A stretch of DNA of 5,194 nt from Ferruginibacter sp. (GTDB taxonomy: Bacteria > Bacteroidota > Bacteroidia > Chitinophagales > Chitinophagaceae), in NCBI GenBank assembly GCA_025357775.1, contig JANXOQ010000412.1, positions 1 to 5,194 on the forward strand, written 5' to 3'. The notes under the pieces are model-generated. The model was given only the letters and a program-made list of their open reading frames with translations. It had not been told where the DNA came from and ran no database searches. The translations under genes and the position numbers were made by a program. The first letter of the stretch is position 1. Every line of letters starts with the position of its first letter. This document shows, piece by piece, positions 1-5,194 of the stretch.

Positions 1-318
1 TATAGTATGGGATACGGCAGTATCAATGGTTTCAGGGCTTCTACTTCCTCTTCTTTTTATTTGTATGATTTAGCAAATGAAAAAATTACAGACCTTCGAA
101 TTAACCCTTTTTGTTTTATGGATGCCAATAGCTATTATGAGCAAAAGCAAACTGCCGAAGAATCTTATGAAGAATTAATGCAGTACTATTTAGTTTGTAA
201 AAAATATGGGGGTACTTTAATTACTATTTTTCACAATAATTTTTTAGGTACAGCAAAAGAATTTGAAGGTTGGGCAGCTATGTATAAGAAATTTATAACT
301 CAGCTTCAGCAATTATAA
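1..318 (+). CDS. Polysaccharide deacetylase family protein, C-terminal fragment
   Basis: This is the 3' end of a gene that begins before the window. The reading frame is open from base 1, giving 105 codons and a TAA stop at 316-318, and the ATG at 7 is very probably internal. The tail resembles the C-terminus of Bacteroidota polysaccharide deacetylase-like proteins. Visible matches are a YSMGYG start, then GFRAST, a YDL segment, PF-x-F-MDAN, and GGTLITIFHNN with its conserved-looking histidine at 232-234, followed by GW-x-x-MY. In such proteins a (beta/alpha) barrel removes acyl groups from cell-surface or capsular polysaccharide. The metal-binding motifs of the NodB core would lie upstream and cannot be seen, so activity is not shown here. 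The last 26 bases overlap the end of the convergent transporter gene. The family call is from remembered similarity and is fairly secure; the substrate is unknown. Confidence 0.78.
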   Translation, partial: YSMGYGSINGFRASTSSSFYLYDLANEKITDLRINPFCFMDANSYYEQKQTAEESYEELMQYYLVCKKYGGTLITIFHNNFLGTAKEFEGWAAMYKKFITQLQQL

Positions 319-1216
319 TTTCTTTTTTCTTAATAGAATTATTTACCAAAAAAACTCCTCCAATTGTAATTATCATTCCTATAATTGTAAATTTATTTAT
401 GTGGTCTTTAAATACCACAATACCAATTAAAGTTGCAACAATTGGATTTATATAAGCATATAAAGATGCAATGCTTGTTGGCAGCTTTTTCATAGAATAT
501 ATGAATGCTGCAAAAGCAACTATTGAACCTAGGATGACTAAATAAGCAATGGCAAACCAAGCAGTTTTTGGAATTTCTACTAATGGAATAGTATCACCTG
601 ATACTTGCATAAAAATAAAAATCATTGTACTGCTTATTAGCATTTGCCAACCTATTCCGTAATAAGGATTTATTTCAGATTTATTTCTTAACATTAAAAT
701 TGTACCAAAACTCCAAGAAACCACTGCTGTTATTGAAAGCAAAACACCCAATAAAAAATGTGGGTTATTATTAGAAAAATTATTTTTAGAAAATATTAAT
801 GCTATCCCACCAATACTAAGTATTAGACCAAAAAATGTGGCTGAATTAACCTGTTTATTTTTAAAAAATAAACTCTCTAAAATTACAACTACTAAAGGAT
901 ACAAAGAACCAATAAGCGCTCCTAAACCTGGGGGAATATATTTAACACCCCAAGTACTTAATCCATTTGCAGAAACAAACATAATAATAGACATCATAAA
1001 TAGCCAACGAAATTGCTTTATAGTAATAATTGGTGCTTTTTTAAAGAATAAAAAATAGCCAACAAAAATTACTCCTCCAAAAAATTGCCTGAGATAAACC
1101 AATTGCATTGGCGGCATAATACTTACACCAATTTTACTAACCACCCACGTGGTTCCCCACACTATGCTTGTAATAAAAAGTGCAAAATATCCTTTTGCTT
1201 TATCCGATTGTAGCAA
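293..1216 (-). CDS. EamA/DMT-superfamily transporter
   Basis: This 307-residue inner-membrane protein has the two-repeat layout of the drug/metabolite transporter superfamily, with about ten hydrophobic segments. The first EamA repeat spans roughly residues 8-142 and opens with the typical SIVWGTTWVVSKIG stretch (17-30). The second spans about 154-292 and includes YAYINPIVATLIGIVVF (253-269). A lysine-rich cytoplasmic tail follows. The length is usual for the family. The start is TTG at 1216-1214. No in-frame ATG lies between it and the upstream stop at 1255-1253, and the first internal ATG (residue 34) would delete the first membrane helix. No Shine-Dalgarno sequence is visible. The gene begins 10 bases after the purH stop, so it is probably translated from the same transcript. 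The substrate cannot be read from the sequence. Proximity to purH hints at a purine-related metabolite only weakly. Confidence 0.9.
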   Translation of the reverse strand: MLQSDKAKGYFALFITSIVWGTTWVVSKIGVSIMPPMQLVYLRQFFGGVIFVGYFLFFKKAPIITIKQFRWLFMMSIIMFVSANGLSTWGVKYIPPGLGALIGSLYPLVVVILESLFFKNKQVNSATFFGLILSIGGIALIFSKNNFSNNNPHFLLGVLLSITAVVSWSFGTILMLRNKSEINPYYGIGWQMLISSTMIFIFMQVSGDTIPLVEIPKTAWFAIAYLVILGSIVAFAAFIYSMKKLPTSIASLYAYINPIVATLIGIVVFKDHINKFTIIGMIITIGGVFLVNNSIKKKEIIIAEAEL

Positions 1217-1226
1217 TGAAAAAATA

Positions 1227-2774
1227 TTAATGTTTAAAATGCCTTGTACCAGTTATCACCATTGCAAGGTTGTTTACTTTGCAAAATTCTATGCTGTCAT
1301 TGTCTCTCATAGAGCCGCCTGGTTGTATAAAAGCGTCTATACCTGCGGTATGGGCTATACGTGCACAATCATCAAACGGAAAAAAAGCATCGCTTGCAAG
1401 TACTGCCCCTGTTGTGTCTGCGCCAAATTGTTTTGCTTTGTCTATTGCATTTCGCAGCGCATCTATACGACTTGTTTGTCCACAACCTTTTCCTATAAGT
1501 TGATTATCTTTTACCAATGCGATGGCATTACTTTTTAAATGCTTGCATAAAATATTTGCAAAGGTTAGCGAAGTTTTTTCTACTGCTGTTGTTTCCCTTC
1601 CCCCTACTTCTTTCCATTCAGCAAAATTATTTTCGTCTGTTTGTTGTATTAAAACTCCATTAAGCAAAGACTTCGTTTGCAATTTTTGTTCAGGATATTT
1701 TTTTACTTGCAATAAAATTCTATTTTTCTTTTGTTTAAGAATTTGTAAAGATGCTTGGCTAAAAGAAGGTGCTATTAAAACCTCAAAAAATATTTCATTA
1801 ATAGCATTTGCAGTAGCTTCATCAATTTCTGCATTTGAAACGAGCACACCGCCAAAAGCACTTTCAGGGTCGCCAGCTAATGCAGCTTGCCATGCGCTAG
1901 ATACATTTTCTCTAATGGCTGCTCCGCAAACATTGGTGTGTTTAATTATACAAAACCAAACTCCATTCTCAGACACTTGGTAAGCCGCTCCTTCGGGGGA
2001 GTTTGGGAAGGCCTCAGCTATTAATTGCAATGCAGCATCTACATCCACCAAATTATTATACGATAATTCTTTGCCGTGCAACTGTGTAAAAATTTCGTTT
2101 AAATCACCATGAAAACTTGCCGCTTGGTGTGGGTTTTCACCATACCGTAATACTGCTTTTTCTTTATTGAAAGGCGTAGTAACTTCTAAAGCATTAAAAT
2201 AAGATGATATTGCATTGTCATAATGTGTGCATACATCAAATGCTTTTATAGCAAAAATTTTTCGCTGTTCTAATGTTGTTTCACCATTTTGTTCTTTTAA
2301 TAAATTTTGTAGTAACGCATAATCTTTCTTAGCAGCAATTACAACTACATCTGCATGGTTTTTTGCTGCAGCCCTTATCATACTTGGCCCCCCAATATCT
2401 ATTTTTTCAATTATAAGCTTTTCATCTTTTGTATTTAATACGGTTTCTTCAAATGGATATAAATCTACAATTACCAAATCTATTTCGGGTATTGCATGTT
2501 CCTTCATTTCTGCTACATGTATATCATCATCTCTTTTTCCTAAAATACCACCAAACACTTTAGGGTGCAAGGTTTTTACTCTGCCACCAAGTATTGATGG
2601 GTACGATGTAAGCGACTCAACAGGTATACAGTTAACACCAAGTTTTTCAATAAATGTTTGTGTACCTCCTGTGCTATAAATGGTAACGTTTTGCTTGTTT
2701 AGTTCTGTAATAATATTTTCTAGCCCATCTTTATAAAAAACAGATATTAACGCAGATTGTATTTTTTTTTGCAT
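1227..2774 (-). CDS. purH: Bifunctional AICAR formyltransferase / IMP cyclohydrolase
   Basis: PurH catalyses the last two steps of de novo purine synthesis in the cytoplasm: formylation of AICAR by 10-formyl-THF, then ring closure of FAICAR to IMP. The 515 residues match the usual bacterial length. The N-terminal cyclohydrolase domain (about 1-195) shows STGGT (34-38), GGRVKTLHPK (63-72), DLYPF (104-108) and DIGGPSMIRAAAKN (126-139). These supply the counterparts of the known active-site Lys, Tyr, Asp and Lys at K67, Y106, D126 and K138. The formyltransferase domain (about 200-515) shows LRYGENPHQ (209-217), SYNNLVD (238-244), the catalytic Lys-His pair K278-H279 in KHTNVCG, AGDPESAFGG (300-309), GKGCGQTSR (428-436), SDAFFPF (461-467), QPGGSMRD (484-491) and the terminal GTRHFKH. 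All expected motifs are present, so the enzyme should be active. The ATG at 2774-2772 fits the family start. It lies 85 bases after comEC, and the transporter gene follows 10 bases downstream. Confidence 0.98.
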   Translation of the reverse strand: MQKKIQSALISVFYKDGLENIITELNKQNVTIYSTGGTQTFIEKLGVNCIPVESLTSYPSILGGRVKTLHPKVFGGILGKRDDDIHVAEMKEHAIPEIDLVIVDLYPFEETVLNTKDEKLIIEKIDIGGPSMIRAAAKNHADVVVIAAKKDYALLQNLLKEQNGETTLEQRKIFAIKAFDVCTHYDNAISSYFNALEVTTPFNKEKAVLRYGENPHQAASFHGDLNEIFTQLHGKELSYNNLVDVDAALQLIAEAFPNSPEGAAYQVSENGVWFCIIKHTNVCGAAIRENVSSAWQAALAGDPESAFGGVLVSNAEIDEATANAINEIFFEVLIAPSFSQASLQILKQKKNRILLQVKKYPEQKLQTKSLLNGVLIQQTDENNFAEWKEVGGRETTAVEKTSLTFANILCKHLKSNAIALVKDNQLIGKGCGQTSRIDALRNAIDKAKQFGADTTGAVLASDAFFPFDDCARIAHTAGIDAFIQPGGSMRDNDSIEFCKVNNLAMVITGTRHFKH

Positions 2775-2775
2775 G

Positions 2776-2790
2776 ATTTTGTATCAAAAT
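2776..2790. repeat. Perfect 6-bp inverted repeat before purH start
   Basis: ATTTTG and CAAAAT flank a three-base spacer, giving a perfect dyad that ends one base before the purH start codon (2774-2772). It sits in the 85-base gap after comEC (2775-2859), the longest non-coding stretch in the window. The rest of that gap shows no clear TAnnTTTG promoter element and no GC-rich terminator hairpin. The dyad could be a repressor half-site pair or a weak mRNA hairpin over the ribosome landing zone. With arms this short and AT-rich, chance is a real alternative. The sequence does not resemble the E. coli PurR box. Confidence 0.4.
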
Positions 2791-2859
2791 GAATGAGAGA
2801 TAAATACTATTATTAGCATGAAATAAATTTTGAAAAGAATTTTTACTCCCTTTTAAAAT

Positions 2860-4962
2860 TTATTTTGCATTTATTACAAAAGCACCTTGCTCATTTGTAA
2901 TAAAGATTGGCAAATGTAGCGCTTCACATTCTTTTTTCCATTGAGCAATTTTCCACATGCTGTTAGAAGCATCTAACACAACAATAGCGGGCTTTACAGC
3001 TGTAGTAAAATCGTATAAACTTACTTTAGGATTTTTACAAATAAGTAATACATCTACTTTTAATAATGTATTTATTGTTTCAAATTTTATGGCGGTATCT
3101 ATTATGAGTAGCTTTTTATCATAAAATTGCCATATTTTTTCTTGCTGTGCAAGTGCCTTTAATGTATCAGTACTTTCCTCTACCTGCATATTAACTCTAG
3201 CAGGCTTTAAATTAAAATTTTGCAAAGCCCCATCTACCCTAAATTCTTCATCGCCATAAAACCAGTATTTATTATTGCTTACAAAATCTACTGCTGTATG
3301 TTTGCTTACATTATACACAATCATTTTCTTTTGTTGGGTTAATAATGTTTTTCCATAAGCCCATAGCCCTACAAACAAAAATAAAAATCCTAATGAAATT
3401 TTTAAAATCATTTTATTTTTTCTTAAAAGTGCAGCTGCTAATAAAATTACAAAACCATACAAAACCCAAGTGGTAATTGCAGTTGCATAAATTTTATCCA
3501 ATAATGAAAACGGCAGTTTATTAAAAAAAGCTATCAATGCATTCATACTCCAAGTAAGTACATAAATAAATTTACCAATAAGCGTTGCTAATGGAAGAAA
3601 AGCAGTAAAAATAACTAAAGCAATTTCTGCAAATAAAATAGCGGTAGAAAGTGGAACACAAATTAAATTAGTAAATAAAAATGTAGTAGGTATTTGATGA
3701 AAGTAATAAATACAAATAGGCAATGTTAGTATTTGTGCAGCAATAGTAATAGAACACATTTGCCACAAATATTGAATAGCTTTATTTTTTGTATAATATA
3801 AATTTTGGAGTGGCTTTTGTAAAAATACAATTCCTACTACAGCAAAGTAGCTTAATTGAAAACCTACATCCCACAGCAGGAAAGGATTGTAACATAAAAG
3901 TAAAAATGCCGATGATGCCAGTGAGTTGTATATACTTGCTTGCTTAAAAAATTCTTTACCAATAATGATACAGGTAAACATGACAGCACTTCTTAAAACA
4001 GAAGCAGATGCCCCAGTAATTAAACTAAACATCCACAAACAACCAAGTATTAAAATTACTCTTGTAATAGCAGAACTTTTTACAAAAGGAAGCCGAGAAA
4101 ATAACCAAACCAACCCTACATAAATTAAACCTAAGTGCATACCAGATATGGCTATAATATGTACTACACCCGTATTACTGTATTCCTGCACCACGTCTTT
4201 ATCTAAATCTTCTTTGTAGCCTATGAGCAATGCTTCTGCAATACCAGTTACTTTTTTATTGCCTACTATATATTTTTGCAAAGTATTTATTACTGCTTGC
4301 CTTGCCTCAAATACTAAAGCATATAATTTATTTTCTTTGTGTTCATCAAGTAAAATATATTTATCTTTCTTTAAATAAACTTGGTGCAGAGTTTGCTGAA
4401 AAATCATATACCGACTGTAATTAAAACCACCAGGGTTACCTGCATTTTTTATTTGTTGTAGTCCACCATTTATTAATATTTTGTCACCATATTGTGGTGG
4501 TAAAATGCTGTCGTCTTTTGAAAAATAAATTAAAAGCTTACCATTTACTTTTGTTAAAATACCATTTTGAATAATGGCTTCTACAATACAATCTGCCTTT
4601 ACAGATTTTGCTTTTACAATGGGCGGCTCATTTATTTTTACAACTAATACGCAGCTATCATTATAATATTTACCAAACCAGTTTACGTCATTGCGAATAT
4701 CTTTTTGCCAGCATAAAAAGATGCCCAAGCAAAATATAATAGCATTTATAAAAAAACCTTGCACCCATTGATATTGGTAATGTTTATCGATTGGTAAAAA
4801 ATTAAAACCTACGATAAAAGCAACTAAAACAATCATACAAACTACATTTACATAAAACGGAATTTGCAAATACCATTGAAAAATTATTCCCACAATTAAA
4901 GGAAGAATTAGCCGTACAAATGGCGAAGATTTCCATAATGGTATGTTGTACGATTTTGCCAT
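2860..4962 (-). CDS. comEC: ComEC/Rec2-type DNA uptake channel protein
   Basis: ComEC forms the inner-membrane channel that carries one strand of incoming DNA into the cytoplasm during natural transformation. This 700-residue protein has the family order. An N-terminal pair of hydrophobic stretches (about 14-84) leads into a DUF4131-like soluble region with NAGNPGGFNYSRY (173-185). The polytopic Competence domain follows (about 240-510), with HIIAISGMHLGLI (268-280), GASASVLRSAVM (317-328) and WDVGFQLSYFAVVGIVF (364-380). A C-terminal domain of about 150 residues (546-700) aligns by eye with the metallo-beta-lactamase-like domain of other ComEC proteins. It lacks the HxHxDH motif, and the usual HHGS position reads CKNPKVS (642-648); it ends with VVLDASNS (661-668) and EQGAFVI. 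The ATG at 4962-4960 gives a normal N-terminus, with no Shine-Dalgarno site visible. A neighbouring ATG four bases upstream is out of frame. Whether this organism is transformable cannot be judged from one gene. Confidence 0.95.
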   Translation of the reverse strand: MAKSYNIPLWKSSPFVRLILPLIVGIIFQWYLQIPFYVNVVCMIVLVAFIVGFNFLPIDKHYQYQWVQGFFINAIIFCLGIFLCWQKDIRNDVNWFGKYYNDSCVLVVKINEPPIVKAKSVKADCIVEAIIQNGILTKVNGKLLIYFSKDDSILPPQYGDKILINGGLQQIKNAGNPGGFNYSRYMIFQQTLHQVYLKKDKYILLDEHKENKLYALVFEARQAVINTLQKYIVGNKKVTGIAEALLIGYKEDLDKDVVQEYSNTGVVHIIAISGMHLGLIYVGLVWLFSRLPFVKSSAITRVILILGCLWMFSLITGASASVLRSAVMFTCIIIGKEFFKQASIYNSLASSAFLLLCYNPFLLWDVGFQLSYFAVVGIVFLQKPLQNLYYTKNKAIQYLWQMCSITIAAQILTLPICIYYFHQIPTTFLFTNLICVPLSTAILFAEIALVIFTAFLPLATLIGKFIYVLTWSMNALIAFFNKLPFSLLDKIYATAITTWVLYGFVILLAAALLRKNKMILKISLGFLFLFVGLWAYGKTLLTQQKKMIVYNVSKHTAVDFVSNNKYWFYGDEEFRVDGALQNFNLKPARVNMQVEESTDTLKALAQQEKIWQFYDKKLLIIDTAIKFETINTLLKVDVLLICKNPKVSLYDFTTAVKPAIVVLDASNSMWKIAQWKKECEALHLPIFITNEQGAFVINAK

Positions 4963-4980
4963 TCATTAATTTTGGTAAAA

Positions 4981-5012
4981 TAAATGTACAATTTTTTTAT
5001 AAATTAATTAAA
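4981..5012 (-). promoter_or_regulatory. Possible Bacteroidota-type promoter for comEC
   Basis: On the minus strand, TACATTTA at 4988-4981 matches five of six fixed positions of the Bacteroidota -7 element TAnnTTTG. A TTTA at 5012-5009, 20 bases upstream, matches three of four positions of the -33 element TTTG. The -7 element ends 18 bases before the comEC start codon. The -33 element falls in the last codons and stop of the pseudouridine synthase gene. The region is almost pure A and T, so a chance match is quite likely. comEC may instead be read from an upstream promoter shared with that gene. Confidence 0.22.
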
Positions 5013-5194
5013 TGGAATAGTTGCATAATGAGCCATTAGCTTGTAAAAGGTTTCCTCATCCAATTCTTTTATTTTGCCAGGCTCTATATCTCCTAATAAA
5101 ATATTACTAATGTTTAGTCGTATAAGCCGGAGACAGCGGTGCCTTACTGCCATTACCATTTTACGTACTTGTCTAAACTTGCCTTCAGTAAGGG
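5004..5194 (-). CDS. RluE-like 23S rRNA pseudouridine synthase, C-terminal fragment
   Basis: The minus strand is open from the right window edge to a TAA at 5006-5004, giving 62 complete residues of a protein that starts outside the window. The opening LTEGKFRQVRKMV and the following RCLRLIRLNI match the conserved C-terminal signature of the RsuA/RluB/RluE/RluF group of pseudouridine synthases (general form EGK-x-x-QVR-(K/R)-M ... LRLIR). LLGDIEPGKIKEL then follows, as in the end of RluE-type enzymes. These enzymes isomerise a specific uridine in rRNA. RluE acts on U2457 of E. coli 23S rRNA, but the exact target here is not provable from the tail. The catalytic aspartate lies upstream and is not visible. 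Two positions differ from the usual AAVGH: the fragment reads MAVRH. The gene precedes comEC on the same strand with a 41-base gap. Confidence 0.87.
   Translation of the reverse strand, partial: LTEGKFRQVRKMVMAVRHRCLRLIRLNISNILLGDIEPGKIKELDEETFYKLMAHYATIPFN

Noticed and set aside
7..318. ATG at 7 as the true start of a small 103-residue protein
   Set aside because: The frame is open to the window edge, and the codons before it (Tyr-Ser) continue the family's YSMGY motif, so this is the tail of a longer gene.
837..1058. Open frame of 73 residues on the plus strand inside the transporter gene
   Set aside because: Antisense to well-conserved EamA helices, with no recognisable domain or start signal.
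1149..1538. Open frame of 129 residues on the plus strand, rich in cysteine
   Set aside because: It spans the ends of the transporter and purH genes in antisense, has no family resemblance, and both overlapped genes are strongly supported.
1522..1983. Open frame of 153 residues on the plus strand
   Set aside because: It is entirely antisense to the formyltransferase domain of purH, and its cysteine- and serine-rich translation looks like a shadow frame.
2775..2859. Search for a purH promoter in the comEC-purH gap
   Set aside because: The best candidate, TAGTATTT, misses two fixed positions of TAnnTTTG and has no good -33 partner, so no promoter is called.
2838..2860. Possible terminator hairpin after comEC, with AATTTT and AAAATT arms around a GGGAG-containing loop
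   Set aside because: The stem is six A/U pairs with no G-C pair and no proper U-tract after it, so it is too weak to call a terminator.

Overview
The window is AT-rich and densely coding. It looks like an ordinary chromosomal stretch from a member of the Bacteroidota, possibly near Chitinophagaceae. The grounds are the gene families (a Bacteroidota-style polysaccharide deacetylase tail, a ComEC whose C-terminal domain carries a DASNS motif instead of metallo-beta-lactamase motifs, and an RluE-like pseudouridine synthase), the low GC content, and the absence of Shine-Dalgarno sequences before the starts. The placement is inferred from family resemblance, not from a marker gene.

Layout: the left end (1-318, plus strand) holds the last 105 codons of a polysaccharide-deacetylase-like protein. 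All other genes are on the minus strand, in transcription order from the right edge: the last 62 residues of an RluE-like 23S rRNA pseudouridine synthase (5004-5194), a full comEC (2860-4962), a full purH (1227-2774) and a full EamA/DMT-type membrane transporter (293-1216). Gaps between them are 41, 85 and 10 bases, so all four could be co-transcribed, with the purH-transporter pair the tightest. The transporter gene runs tail-to-tail into the deacetylase gene, and the two coding regions overlap by 26 bases.

The genes do not form an obvious single pathway. PurH makes IMP, ComEC moves single-stranded DNA across the inner membrane, the RluE-like enzyme modifies 23S rRNA, and the EamA protein probably exports or imports a small metabolite of unknown identity. 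The cluster reads as housekeeping genes joined by proximity.

I see no RNA gene, mobile element, CRISPR array, convincing terminator or novel system. Points worth a second look are the degenerate C-terminal domain of ComEC, a short perfect inverted repeat just before the purH start, the TTG start of the transporter, the convergent overlap, an A9 tract at the start of purH, and two unusual residues in the pseudouridine synthase tail. No non-coding stretch is longer than 85 bases.
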